Origin: a virus
Direction: 5' to 3' (one strand)
DNA: 64,000 bases
Virus record (IMG/VR): IMGVR_UViG_3300005056_000001
Span: 304,110-368,109 of that record
The translations under genes and the position numbers were made by a program. Shown here one piece after another: positions 1-8,043 of the stretch. The first letter of the stretch is position 1. Every line of letters begins with the position of its first letter. A model generated the notes under the pieces. It was not told the DNA's origin. It worked only from the letters and a program-made list of their open reading frames with translations, and did no database searches.

Positions 1-2
1 AA

Positions 3-1508
3 TATGAATGGGAACAAAATGACATAGCCAATGCCCAAAAAAACAATATAAACCAAGTGGATATTCCATTAACATACGGCGAGGCTGTTATCATACAGGT
101 CAGGGCAGTGAGTGAGGCAGGATACCCGTCCAACCCTGCAAAGTCGTTATTTTCGGATGATTTAAGAATCGAGTTTCCGACATCGTTGGCACAAAACGAA
201 ACCATTAGTGCAATAGTTTCACAAAATGCAGAGGATGAACAGATAGTGAAACTTGACGAGTTTTTAAGAGACAAGGGGTATGATAAATTAACTGCCGAAA
301 GTTACGAAACAACCGAGCAATATTTTGTTACAAAGGCGAACACCATTGATTCCACGTTCAAGAATGATGCAGGGCTTGTTCAAAACCTAAGAGATTTTTT
401 AACAACATTGGTAAACAGAGTCGGAACACTTGAAGAAACTGTGCTGCGACAAAGCGTGTCTTGGTCTATTGAGATTATTGACTCGAACGGTAAATCTTAT
501 CCTATCGGGAACAGGAGCAGTCTTAAGCTTTTTGCAGGATATTACACCGAAAGTGTTGATGTTACAGATGTCGCAAACTACGGAGATTTTATTCAGGAAC
601 AATTCCTGTTAAAAATCACCAACAACAGTGCAAGCGCAGGCGATATATTGACACTGTCGGCAGGTGACATAACGGCACGAACAACCGACATTAACTATAC
701 AACCGCACCTTTTCAGGCGGTTACAACACCTTTGCAATTCCAAAAGAACGGTCAAATATTCTACCTAAGAACCAATTCGTTAAGTGGTGCCGACACGTTC
801 TACACCAACGACACAACGATTTCAACAAATACGGTGACACCTTCTGACATTGACACAGGTGCACTTACGGCACAAAAAAATGTTGTTTCATGGGACGGAG
901 TTGCCGCATCCTTAATTAAATTATTGGACGGGGCAACATCGCCTAGTTATGTTGCACTTCTGAAGACACATCCGATATATGCCGCTTATTTGACCAATCC
1001 ATCACCCGCAAACTTGGCTCTATTGGCCGATGAATTTGCACGTATTACAAATTACACACAAATATTGAGAGACGGATTTAAACAGCGTGATTATGATTCG
1101 CTTGTCAATCCACAATTTTTGTCTGATGATAAATATTTGGTTGGTGGAAATTCGTGTGGATCCATGTTGTTTACAAGACCACAACAACAAGACAGCGTTC
1201 AGGTATCAACGGCAGATGCCTCTTCGCCAAGAACGGTTGAGGGTGGCAAGTCGATTCAGATACCAATCATCTTTCAATACAGAATGACGGATGGTATTGG
1301 CCGACTGAACGGTGACGGCAGCAAGTCGTTGGCAGCATCAAATCTGACCTACAAAAAAAGAATCGGATTTGACATCTACCTAGGATCACAAATACAATTT
1401 GATATCGAGGTCGAAGCCTCTTTCAGACCAACCCTACAATCGAGCCGCCGATCCGTTGACAACACACCCATTATAACAACCACAAATGGTGATGCAACCA
1501 CGTTGTAA
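3..1508 (+). CDS. Virion (baseplate/tail) structural protein, 3' part
   Basis: The frame is open from the first bases of the window, so the gene begins outside it; about 501 codons are visible. The GTG at 57 is only the first start-like codon and is unlikely to be the true start. The visible N-terminus has a fibronectin type III-like strand pattern (IQVRAVSEAGYPSNPAKS), followed by a short helical linker and a long beta-rich C-terminus ending in a conserved-looking FDIYLGSQIQFDIEVEASF stretch. Large size, beta-rich composition and low cysteine fit a baseplate or tail protein. No enzymatic motif was recognised, so the exact role is inference. It is followed 20 bp later by a small gene on the same strand. 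Confidence 0.6.
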   Translation, partial: YEWEQNDIANAQKNNINQVDIPLTYGEAVIIQVRAVSEAGYPSNPAKSLFSDDLRIEFPTSLAQNETISAIVSQNAEDEQIVKLDEFLRDKGYDKLTAESYETTEQYFVTKANTIDSTFKNDAGLVQNLRDFLTTLVNRVGTLEETVLRQSVSWSIEIIDSNGKSYPIGNRSSLKLFAGYYTESVDVTDVANYGDFIQEQFLLKITNNSASAGDILTLSAGDITARTTDINYTTAPFQAVTTPLQFQKNGQIFYLRTNSLSGADTFYTNDTTISTNTVTPSDIDTGALTAQKNVVSWDGVAASLIKLLDGATSPSYVALLKTHPIYAAYLTNPSPANLALLADEFARITNYTQILRDGFKQRDYDSLVNPQFLSDDKYLVGGNSCGSMLFTRPQQQDSVQVSTADASSPRTVEGGKSIQIPIIFQYRMTDGIGRLNGDGSKSLAASNLTYKKRIGFDIYLGSQIQFDIEVEASFRPTLQSSRRSVDNTPIITTTNGDATTL

Positions 1509-1528
1509 TCACGAATTAATACAATATT

Positions 1529-1798
1529 ATGAAATACGACAAAGAGTTCCTGTTGGATATAGCCTCAGATCTCGAATTTGACCCGTTTACCGCCACAATA
1601 AATGACGGCGGTAATATTACCAAAAAGAAGTTTAAGGATCCTATCGTATGGGTATTTTACGAAGAGGACAGATTGGATATCGAAGACAAAAGATCGCCAA
1701 TAAAGCTTTCTGTAAAAATAAGCGATATTGATACAATTACCACAGGACATAATACCATAGAATTTCATATGGGCGATATGCACATATTATTTCTGTGA
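1529..1798 (+). CDS. Small acidic protein of unknown function
   Basis: An 89-aa acidic protein starting 20 bp after the structural gene, so probably cotranscribed as the last gene of a rightward late operon. It alternates charged segments with short beta strands and has no recognised domain, signal or membrane segment. A perfect palindrome downstream closes the operon. Confidence 0.65.
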   Translation: MKYDKEFLLDIASDLEFDPFTATINDGGNITKKKFKDPIVWVFYEEDRLDIEDKRSPIKLSVKISDIDTITTGHNTIEFHMGDMHILFL

Positions 1799-1829
1799 TA
1801 ATTTAGACACGATAGAAGTGTACAAGACA

Positions 1830-1865
1830 AATAGAAATGGCTCCCAATTGGGAGCCATTTCTATT
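1830..1865. terminator. Bidirectional terminator, perfect palindrome
   Basis: A perfect 36-bp palindrome centred on GGCTCCCAATTGGGAGCC with A-rich and T-rich outer arms. It lies between convergent genes ending at 1798 (+) and 1861 (-). The leftward gene's stop codon (1861-1863) falls inside the right arm. It can act as an intrinsic terminator in both directions. Confidence 0.85.
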
Positions 1866-2406
1866 GTGGTTCGTCGGTCGTGTCCGAAACTATTCCTCCT
1901 TGAAAGTAACTCAAGACCTTTCTGTCGATATATTGGGTTATAATGTCCTCGAATTTTTGTATCAATCCTATCCTAGGCAACAACACATGAAGAGTAACAG
2001 CCAATACCGCCAATGCAATTGGTGCAATCATGATTACCGAAATTTGTTTATCCAATAAGAGAAATGATGGTACAACCGAAATGAATGTTGCAATAAACTG
2101 TGTCAGACTTCTAGAGCTTACAATAGAAGCAATCGTAACAAACATGGCAGCCATAAAAACACCGTGGACATGGAAATTGCCAAAGTTGTTTGGGTAAACC
2201 CATTGTCCTAGATGGATAGACACGTTCATAGACAAAACAAGTACGGCAATGGTGCTTGCCAAAACCATGTTCAATCGGGTCTTTGCCTCGCTTGGCATTT
2301 TGTGTTTTGTTTCTCGGATTTTTTGGAGTGTTCTGAGCCCAAATGAGCCAAATGTAATCATTGTCAAATAAATAATAAATACTATAATTGTAATTGTTTG
2401 ATGCAT
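1861..2406 (-). CDS. Integral membrane protein, about five TM helices
   Basis: 181 aa. Hydrophobic segments near residues 5-23, 47-65, 81-97, 101-118 and 122-144 predict a multi-pass inner-membrane protein with a basic loop after TM1 and an acidic cytoplasmic-looking tail. No family was recognised. It is the last gene of the long leftward block, 28 bp downstream of the LRR gene. A holin or superinfection-exclusion role would be speculative; holins are usually smaller. Confidence 0.7.
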   Translation of the reverse strand: MHQTITIIVFIIYLTMITFGSFGLRTLQKIRETKHKMPSEAKTRLNMVLASTIAVLVLSMNVSIHLGQWVYPNNFGNFHVHGVFMAAMFVTIASIVSSRSLTQFIATFISVVPSFLLLDKQISVIMIAPIALAVLAVTLHVLLPRIGLIQKFEDIITQYIDRKVLSYFQGGIVSDTTDEPQ

Positions 2407-2434
2407 TATTGTTGTTTTTTGTTGGTTAAAAAAT

Positions 2435-3310
2435 TTAGTCGTATTTTATCTTCCTTGGTTTTCTACACCATGTGTTCGGGACGTTTATGTATCTAATTTT
2501 AGGAAGCTCCTCGATCCATTCGGGTAATTCCATTCTTTCGTTTCCGCCTAGCCATAGACATTCAAGGTTGTTTAGATTTTTCATTGACTCAGGAAGGTGT
2601 GTGATATCATTACCCGACAAGTATAGAAACTTAAGAGATTCTAGCTCACCAATACTTTCGGGTAACTCGTTTAAATTATTGTTTTGGAAATTCAAGTCTG
2701 TAATATTTTTAAGATCACCGATGTGTTTTGGCATTGTTTCTATGAGACCATCACGAACATTCAATACACTCAACATTTTCAGGTCACATAGCGAGTCGGG
2801 CAATTCGGTCAATTTATTTCCGATTAAACCAAGATATGACAAGTGTTTAAGGTTCCCAATATCTTTTGGTATCGAGGACACATCACACCTTATCAAATCT
2901 AAACCTCTAAGGTTTTGTAAACTACACAACCAATCAGGCAAGTCTCCAAGCACACAATCACAGGTGACAAAAGTTCGTAGACTTTTAAGATTCTTCATGC
3001 TATCAGGAAGATGTGTGATATTGCAGTATTCTAATTTAATCTTTTCTAAATGTGTCAGTAGTCCGATATTTTCGGGAATTGTATATTTATGCATAAAGCC
3101 TCTTGTTAGGGTTTTCGTACTGCCCAACTTTCTTAATAAGTCCAATAAAGGGAAATTTATACTTAACGGATTAAAAGAAATGTACAGCTCATAATACCCG
3201 CTAAAATCCATCACAATATTATTGGACTCAACCAATTGCAATGCAAGTTCAATATTGTTGCTGTCCCATGTGTGAATGAGGTCTAGTATTTTTTGTTCGT
3301 CTGTTGTCAT
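2435..3310 (-). CDS. Leucine-rich repeat protein
   Basis: 291 aa from the ATG at 3310, whose ATGA overlaps the stop of the upstream gene; an in-frame ATG at 3328 would add six residues. From about residue 85 onward there are eight or more consecutive 23-residue LRRs of the LxxLxxLxLxxNxLxxLPxxIGxL type, for example LKHLSYLGLIGNKLTELP and LESLKFLYLSGNDITHLP. LRR arrays form curved protein-binding solenoids. There is no signal peptide or catalytic domain, so a cytoplasmic binding role is likely; the partner is unknown. The N-terminal 85 residues are not LRRs and may hold a specific function. Confidence 0.85.
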   Translation of the reverse strand: MTTDEQKILDLIHTWDSNNIELALQLVESNNIVMDFSGYYELYISFNPLSINFPLLDLLRKLGSTKTLTRGFMHKYTIPENIGLLTHLEKIKLEYCNITHLPDSMKNLKSLRTFVTCDCVLGDLPDWLCSLQNLRGLDLIRCDVSSIPKDIGNLKHLSYLGLIGNKLTELPDSLCDLKMLSVLNVRDGLIETMPKHIGDLKNITDLNFQNNNLNELPESIGELESLKFLYLSGNDITHLPESMKNLNNLECLWLGGNERMELPEWIEELPKIRYINVPNTWCRKPRKIKYD

Positions 3311-3936
3311 TTTGTATAGGTTATCCAATCATATAATAATTCACCGTTGTGCTTACTAACCACACAATCATAAGAAACTTTCTTGTGCTCGTTGTGTGCC
3401 CAAAGATGTGTAATAATATTTGCCTTTACTTTGTCGGGCTTGAGGTTCTTCAATAAGTGTGTTACTAGGTTCGGGTGGATTCGCTTGTTTATACACCAAA
3501 GAAGAATAATATCCACATGATTGACATAGTATAGCAAAACAAAAATATACTTCATACAGTGTCCAATATTTTCAATGGGCATTATGACATTGGGACAAGT
3601 CGAAAAAGCGTAGCCTTCTGAGGTTAGTATCAGGTCTGTATGACTATCTCCCATGCCTGTCGAAAGAAAGTTTTTGGCTGTCTCATTGAAATTATTGTCA
3701 CAATCCAAGGCAGCGGTAACTGTCCCGAATAATTCGTCAATACGTTTATTGTCGTATATGTCTAACACAAGAAACGACAAATCAAGATTTGTTGCAGGAA
3801 CATCACCAACGGTAAATCGAAGATTCTTAAAATCCTCAAGTAGTGGCCCTGAATCCATAAACAGGGTCGTGTCGTTTATAATCCATGACGACCCATTTTT
3901 TAGGTATAAATTAAGCCCCTCAAATTTTATAGTCAT
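3307..3936 (-). CDS. Unknown protein upstream of LRR gene
   Basis: 209 aa, translationally coupled to the LRR gene by a 4-bp ATGA overlap. A hydrophobic stretch around residues 127-149 could be a buried helix or a single membrane segment. No recognised family. The coupling suggests the two proteins act together. Confidence 0.7.
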   Translation of the reverse strand: MTIKFEGLNLYLKNGSSWIINDTTLFMDSGPLLEDFKNLRFTVGDVPATNLDLSFLVLDIYDNKRIDELFGTVTAALDCDNNFNETAKNFLSTGMGDSHTDLILTSEGYAFSTCPNVIMPIENIGHCMKYIFVLLYYVNHVDIILLWCINKRIHPNLVTHLLKNLKPDKVKANIITHLWAHNEHKKVSYDCVVSKHNGELLYDWITYTK

Positions 3937-3954
3937 TGTGTGATAATTTATATG

Positions 3955-4464
3955 TTAATAACCTTCCCATTCATCGTCTGTGTCAATACTAGGCACATCA
4001 CTTGTTGTGTCACAGGAAAATGGCAAGTCCTCGTTATCTTTAGGCGCAAACACAGGATGGTTTCCGAGCCATTCTTCAAAGTCGGGCGAATCGCTACCGC
4101 TATTATTGGAATGTGCCTCGGACTGTCCTGCCATGAATGCCTGTTCAAGTATATCTGTTAGTTTAGTTTTTGTGAATGAAAAATCTGTTACTGAAAAATC
4201 TTGATGAGGATCCCGACGTCGGTCTGTTGCCTTGAATACAAGTTCTCCGTCTCCACCAATTTCGCTTACCTTAAATACGAAATCATTTAATCCGTCATCC
4301 GTCCATAAGAAGTCTTCAAACTCTTTTACTGCACCAAAACTAGCGGCCTTGATTAGGTTTGTGTGTAATAAGATCGCCTTTAAATCCACCAAGAAGTTAT
4401 CCAAATTGGCAGTTGTAACACAGTCCGTGATATCCTGAAACGTTTTTATTTTATATGTTTTCAT
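3955..4464 (-). CDS. Unknown acidic protein
   Basis: 169 aa. The first half is a mixed alpha/beta domain; residues from about 110 on are rich in Asp, Glu and Ser and probably disordered. No recognised motif. It overlaps the upstream gene by 14 bp and lies in the leftward operon. Confidence 0.65.
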   Translation of the reverse strand: MKTYKIKTFQDITDCVTTANLDNFLVDLKAILLHTNLIKAASFGAVKEFEDFLWTDDGLNDFVFKVSEIGGDGELVFKATDRRRDPHQDFSVTDFSFTKTKLTDILEQAFMAGQSEAHSNNSGSDSPDFEEWLGNHPVFAPKDNEDLPFSCDTTSDVPSIDTDDEWEGY

Positions 4465-4732
4465 TGTCTATTTTTATTAGATTAATTTTTTCGGTATGTA
4501 ATTCGCTGTAATACATTGTGTTCATGGCAATATGCACGGCCTCAAGGCATACACAATTAGATCTTAGTCTATAGGAATAATCTTGAATATCTCCCTTAGA
4601 CCTTGCTGCCACACAGTCGGGTCTGTTGGCCCATTGTTCCAAGCAAAATTCTATGTCTTTTTTAAGGGTTTTTGAATGCTCCTTGAGTGTTTCTAGGCTA
4701 CATTTTGACAATGTTTTTTTGTCGTAAACCAT
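4451..4732 (-). CDS. Small helical protein, unknown
   Basis: 93 aa, predicted helical with a basic N-terminus and several cysteines. It overlaps the following gene by 14 bp, typical of the compressed leftward block. Function unknown. Confidence 0.6.
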   Translation of the reverse strand: MVYDKKTLSKCSLETLKEHSKTLKKDIEFCLEQWANRPDCVAARSKGDIQDYSYRLRSNCVCLEAVHIAMNTMYYSELHTEKINLIKIDNENI

Positions 4733-4773
4733 AATGTTTTATTTTAATGTTTAGAAAGAATTAAAAAGAGAGT

Positions 4774-4989
4774 TTAATCTTTTTTATTACTTCGTGCCAC
4801 TTTTTCGGCCCAACTACATTTTCTTCTTTTTGCATTTAATACAACGTTCTCATCACCGTCTATGCTACAACCATCTAAATTAACACCTTCTCGGTGTGCC
4901 TTTTGGACTGTCTTTCGGATCGTGTTACCTTCCTCTTCGTGTGTGTAGATAGTTTTATTGTCCCTGTCTTGGATTTCAATTTTTCTCAT
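4774..4989 (-). CDS. Small protein resembling the leader of pentapeptide-repeat proteins
   Basis: 71 aa. The segment HREGVNLDGCSIDGDENV resembles the lead-in and first turns of pentapeptide-repeat proteins (A[D/N]LxG), which in phages often follow a similar N-terminus. Only about two partial repeats are present, so it may be a truncated relative. The C-terminus is basic. Function unknown. Confidence 0.5.
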   Translation of the reverse strand: MRKIEIQDRDNKTIYTHEEEGNTIRKTVQKAHREGVNLDGCSIDGDENVVLNAKRRKCSWAEKVARSNKKD

Positions 4990-5000
4990 TGCTTATCTGT

Positions 5001-5204
5001 TTATCTGTTTAATTCGATTAAAATAAGAGGCTCTTTCTTGCCATTAAATTCAAATTGCTTGTGTGTGACCTTTACCACATTTAAAGTCGTTTCTTGACCA
5101 TCAATACGTACAGCCACGGACTCACCCTCACGAGGAATAGTTTCAAACACGGTCACGTAACAATCTGTGTTGTCAATATTGCTTTTACAAAATCCTTTTA
5201 GCAT
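5001..5204 (-). CDS. Small beta-rich protein, unknown
   Basis: 67 aa with predicted beta strands throughout (for example ESVAVRIDGQETTLNVVKV), consistent with a small barrel. It is preceded on its strand by a hairpin at 5219-5244. No function recognised. Confidence 0.6.
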   Translation of the reverse strand: MLKGFCKSNIDNTDCYVTVFETIPREGESVAVRIDGQETTLNVVKVTHKQFEFNGKKEPLILIELNR

Positions 5205-5218
5205 TTTTTTGATTTAAA

Positions 5219-5244
5219 GTGACGGGTTCATATGATCCCGTCAC
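5219..5244 (-). terminator. Stem-loop between leftward genes
   Basis: GTGACGGG and CCCGTCAC form a perfect 8-bp stem with a 10-nt loop in a 94-bp gap between leftward genes. In the leftward direction it is followed by T-poor sequence and then the 5204 start, so it may be an attenuator or leader hairpin rather than a strong terminator. Confidence 0.55.
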
Positions 5245-5298
5245 AATAATAGTAATATTTTTCGTAATATCAAAACTTTTTGGGGTAATGTGATGGTA

Positions 5299-5574
5299 TT
5301 ATTTTTTGACGTTCCCAACATTATTGATCACAACATTATTGTATCCCATTGCCAACAACATTCCTGTTGTTAAATGGTTTAAAAAATGAAACACATTCCC
5401 GTTCAGGAAATCAATCTTTACCAATGTGTTTCGGATCATCTTGTGTTCCGACTTTGCTGCACAGATATAATCAACCAACATTTGCCATGTTAAGCCGATA
5501 TGACCATCAACACCAATTTCTGCATCAATGTCCATGCCTTTTTCTGAAAGTAGATTTAATAGGTAAGTTCTCAT
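5299..5574 (-). CDS. Small conserved-looking phage protein, unknown
   Basis: 91 aa. The arrangement (MRTYLLNLLSEKG, a middle MLVDYICAAKSEHKMIRNTL, then KIDFLNGNVFHFLNHLT and MGY) has the look of a small alpha/beta domain seen in other Bacteroidota phages, but its function is unknown to me. It is the first gene behind the composite promoter at 5602-5673; the leader before its ATG is almost pure A. Confidence 0.65.
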   Translation of the reverse strand: MRTYLLNLLSEKGMDIDAEIGVDGHIGLTWQMLVDYICAAKSEHKMIRNTLVKIDFLNGNVFHFLNHLTTGMLLAMGYNNVVINNVGNVKK

Positions 5575-5601
5575 CTTTTATTTTTTTTTGTGTCTTTACT
5601 A

Positions 5602-5673
5602 ATGATTGCCTTACAAATATAGACAAAAATCCGTGCCCACAAGCATGGACACGGATTTTAACATTTCTTTAAC
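5602..5673 (-). promoter_or_regulatory. Composite terminator-promoter element, copy A
   Basis: Read leftward: paired GTTAA repeats 11 bp apart (5655-5673), an imperfect 14-bp stem (5646-5659 with 5626-5639), a TTG -33 box in the loop (5640-5642), 18 bp, the -7 box TATATTTG (5614-5621) and a conserved leader TAAGGCAATCAT (5602-5613). The -33/-7 pair matches the Bacteroidota consensus. The hairpin ends in T-rich sequence, so it should terminate the gene ending at 5682 and start transcription for the gene at 5574. Copy B at 6486-6557 is almost identical. Confidence 0.8.
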
Positions 5674-5681
5674 GTTTTTAA

Positions 5682-6464
5682 CTAAATTTTCATTTTGGAG
5701 TTGTTCTTTAAAATACTACTGAGCTCTGTTTTTGAATCCTTCAAAAGCTTTTTGTGTGCCTTAACACTGTCGGTTGCCCATTTAATATGTTTTTTATAGG
5801 AGTTAACACAATCCTTGATGCACTCTTTTTGATATTTCTTGTAACCCTCAATATCATTTTTGTATAATTTGTAATTGTGACAAGATTTGTCAATACTCTC
5901 AAAATCATCCAATAACCAAGAAACATTTTTATGTTCCAATATTTGTGTGACAGTCTTTATGTTTTTCTTGGTGGCTAGGTACTCAAGGTTTCTGTTAATC
6001 GAAGATTTGGCCAATGTAATCACATCGTTCAATTTTTTTGTGCGGTTATTTTGGCGTTTAACGGCCTTTGACAGTGCTTCGTACTTGTCTGTCACATCTT
6101 GTCTGTTTGTTTGAGGAAGGGTGGTTTGTGTGGTGTAGCGTGTATGAAACCGTTGCTTGTTCCATCCACCCGCATAAATAACATCAGTAGTCAATGTATA
6201 CTCTCTTTCGTCACGTATGATAATGGCATTAATTGTAACATTCCCACAATCAAGATTTGCCGTGAACGATTTTAGTTTGTCTGTTGGAAGTGTGTATTTA
6301 TTTATTGATGTTGCCATCTTATAAACCATGTCCAACCTAAGACATTGTTTGTCGTACTTGCTTAATGCCTTGCCATTCTTTTGGATGTTGTGGTCATTAA
6401 CCTTTTTGATAATGGTATTGATCCAAGAGTTTGACTTTTCGATAATTGTTTCCAAGATATGCAT
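5682..6464 (-). CDS. Unknown Lys/Asn-rich helical protein
   Basis: 260 aa, basic. An N-terminal helical region is followed by a beta-rich middle (VTINAIIIRDEREYTLTT, residues about 75-95) and a long Lys-rich helical C-terminus from about 125 on. No domain recognised. It sits alone between two copies of the composite terminator-promoter element, so it is probably its own transcription unit. Confidence 0.7.
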   Translation of the reverse strand: MHILETIIEKSNSWINTIIKKVNDHNIQKNGKALSKYDKQCLRLDMVYKMATSINKYTLPTDKLKSFTANLDCGNVTINAIIIRDEREYTLTTDVIYAGGWNKQRFHTRYTTQTTLPQTNRQDVTDKYEALSKAVKRQNNRTKKLNDVITLAKSSINRNLEYLATKKNIKTVTQILEHKNVSWLLDDFESIDKSCHNYKLYKNDIEGYKKYQKECIKDCVNSYKKHIKWATDSVKAHKKLLKDSKTELSSILKNNSKMKI

Positions 6465-6485
6465 AATGACTATTTTTGTTTACTA

Positions 6486-6557
6486 ATGATTGCCTTACAA
6501 ATATAGACAAAAATCCGTGCCCACAAGCATGGACACGGATTTTAACATTTCCTTAAC
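6486..6557 (-). promoter_or_regulatory. Composite terminator-promoter element, copy B
   Basis: Nearly base-for-base copy of element A. GTTAA pair at 6539-6557, stem 6530-6543 with 6510-6523, loop TTG, -7 box TATATTTG (6498-6505) and leader TAAGGCAATCAT (6486-6497). It drives the 260-aa gene at 6464 and can terminate the gene ending at 6571. Confidence 0.8.
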
Positions 6558-6570
6558 AGTATGTCATTAA

Positions 6571-7071
6571 TTAACGATTGTATATATCTTCTTCCTCATC
6601 TGTTAGGGGTATATTACCTTTTACCTTAGTTAAAGCAATTTCGGCTTTTATGGCCTCGACTTTACGGTGAAAATTACCCATTTCAGCATAGACATTCTCG
6701 GAATCACTGTGTCTAAGGTTGTTGGAATCTATACGCAATTCTGAAATAGATCTTTCCATCGTGTCGATTTCGGATAACAAAATTTGCTCTCTGCGTAATT
6801 TATCCTGAATTAAAGATTTAGGTTCCCCTATTAAGGCTTTAATTATTTTTGCCAACAGGAAAAATCCCCAAAACAGGCTTAGTAACCACATATCATTGTG
6901 ACTATAAGAATATTGTTTCAATTTAATCAGGTTATATTTTGTAGGATCCTTGTATTTATTGGTTATAAATATATTATATAACCTTATACATCCGAACATC
7001 ACAAGAGATAAATAGAAATATCCAATAACAAATAATACATTAAAAGGAATTGTTTTTATATACTCAAACAT
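6571..7071 (-). CDS. Two-TM membrane protein with coiled coil
   Basis: 166 aa. Hydrophobic segments near residues 10-34 and 60-82, then a heptad-like helix from about 90 to 150 (for example LLSEIDTMERSISEL). Probably anchored in the inner membrane with a cytoplasmic coiled coil. Function unknown; layout resembles the 103-aa protein at 8607, which has one TM plus a coiled coil. Confidence 0.7.
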   Translation of the reverse strand: MFEYIKTIPFNVLFVIGYFYLSLVMFGCIRLYNIFITNKYKDPTKYNLIKLKQYSYSHNDMWLLSLFWGFFLLAKIIKALIGEPKSLIQDKLRREQILLSEIDTMERSISELRIDSNNLRHSDSENVYAEMGNFHRKVEAIKAEIALTKVKGNIPLTDEEEDIYNR

Positions 7072-7106
7072 TTTTTATTTTTAAAAGGTTGAAGAATTAT
7101 AAGTCA

Positions 7107-7307
7107 TTACGATTGTGTCAGTCTACCCTTTCCGATCCAAATGATCAACGTGTCACCGTCGGTTCTGTGCATGGTAGTCAATTCGGCAGCCATACAGTCT
7201 TCTAGTATGCTACACAATCTCTCGGCAGAGTACTTAAACTCGCTATTGTGTTCATAACCAACCTCTTTTAGCTTAGATTTCCAATATAAAATTCTAATAG
7301 TTTTCAT
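7107..7307 (-). CDS. Small unknown protein
   Basis: 66 aa, alpha/beta, no recognised motif. It is the first gene behind the promoter element at 7341-7402, with a leader of about 27 nt. Confidence 0.6.
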   Translation of the reverse strand: MKTIRILYWKSKLKEVGYEHNSEFKYSAERLCSILEDCMAAELTTMHRTDGDTLIIWIGKGRLTQS

Positions 7308-7340
7308 AGTCGTAAATTAATGTTGTTTTAATCAATAGCA

Positions 7341-7402
7341 CAATATTAAACAAAAAAGTCCGTACCAAAAAATTTTAGTACGAACTTTAACATTTTCTTA
7401 AC
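7341..7402 (-). promoter_or_regulatory. Composite terminator-promoter element, divergent copy
   Basis: Same design as copies A and B with different sequence: GTTAA pair 11 bp apart (7385-7402), stem 7378-7387 with 7356-7365 (one wobble), TTG at 7366-7368, 17 bp, -7 TAATATTG (7341-7348). It lacks the TAAGGCAATCAT leader. It terminates the gene ending at 7412 and starts the gene at 7307. Confidence 0.7.
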
Positions 7403-7411
7403 ATATACATG

Positions 7412-7720
7412 CTATTTTATGTACTTGCCCTCTACGCCACGACGTTTTCTGTCTTTCGTGCGCCTGTTTTGAGTTTTCAGTGCCACGTTTATAAGGTCTA
7501 TAGTCTTTTCGTTTTCTTTACAAGGAAGCGCATCATTAAGGCTAGTGTAGAGGTTTCTTACAAATTCTAGCATGTCGGTTGCCTGACATCCATTAATACC
7601 AACATCGCCAATTGGAGCATCCTGTACCTCAAACGTTACGCTATGATCTTCCTGTGATAGTTGAACATATACTCTTACGTCATGCTCCAATTTATTTCGT
7701 GCCTCTGTTACGTGTTTCAT
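7412..7720 (-). CDS. Acb2/Tad1-like anti-defence nucleotide sponge
   Basis: 102 aa. Three blocks match the pattern I associate with the Acb2/Tad1 hairpin family: DAPIGDVGINGCQATDML (residues 34-51), PCKEN (66-70) and RTKDRKRRGVEG (87-98), in the usual order and spacing, after an N-terminal beta segment. Characterised members bind immune signal nucleotides (cyclic oligonucleotides for Acb2, gcADPR for Tad1) and so block CBASS or Thoeris defence. Which ligand this one binds cannot be read from sequence. It is the last gene before the composite element at 7341-7402. Confidence 0.75.
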   Translation of the reverse strand: MKHVTEARNKLEHDVRVYVQLSQEDHSVTFEVQDAPIGDVGINGCQATDMLEFVRNLYTSLNDALPCKENEKTIDLINVALKTQNRRTKDRKRRGVEGKYIK

Positions 7721-7769
7721 ATTTTTGTTTTTATTAATTACTGATTGTTATGGTTGTCGTGCTTGGTTT

Positions 7770-7991
7770 CTATCGCTTACTTTTCGTGTTCCTCTGAATG
7801 TGTCTGAATTTTACGATAATATTCAAATCTAATTTGATGGGTATTTCGCCAATAAAAGGTCTGTAGTAATACTCACCCGTCAGATGATTGGTGTAACCCT
7901 TGAATTCGTCGCCATCTTTGTCTATAAACATAAACTGCTCACCACCTGTTATCTTAAAATTGTGCCGTGTTTTTACTGTATATACATCCAT
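7770..7991 (-). CDS. Small beta-rich protein, unknown
   Basis: 73 aa with mostly beta-type sequence and a basic C-terminal tail (RHIQRNTKSKR). No recognised family. Confidence 0.55.
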   Translation of the reverse strand: MDVYTVKTRHNFKITGGEQFMFIDKDGDEFKGYTNHLTGEYYYRPFIGEIPIKLDLNIIVKFRHIQRNTKSKR

Positions 7992-8043
7992 ACCATTTCA
8001 ATTTTTTATTATCTTCAGAACTGTTTTTATCGACACTTATCCA

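Noticed and set aside
2472-3194. 240-codon rightward frame opposite the LRR gene
   Set aside because: It is the antisense shadow of the LRR repeats, with low-complexity composition; the leftward frame carries unmistakable LRRs.
4774-4989. Full pentapeptide-repeat protein
   Set aside because: Only about two degenerate repeats are present, too few for the beta-helix fold.
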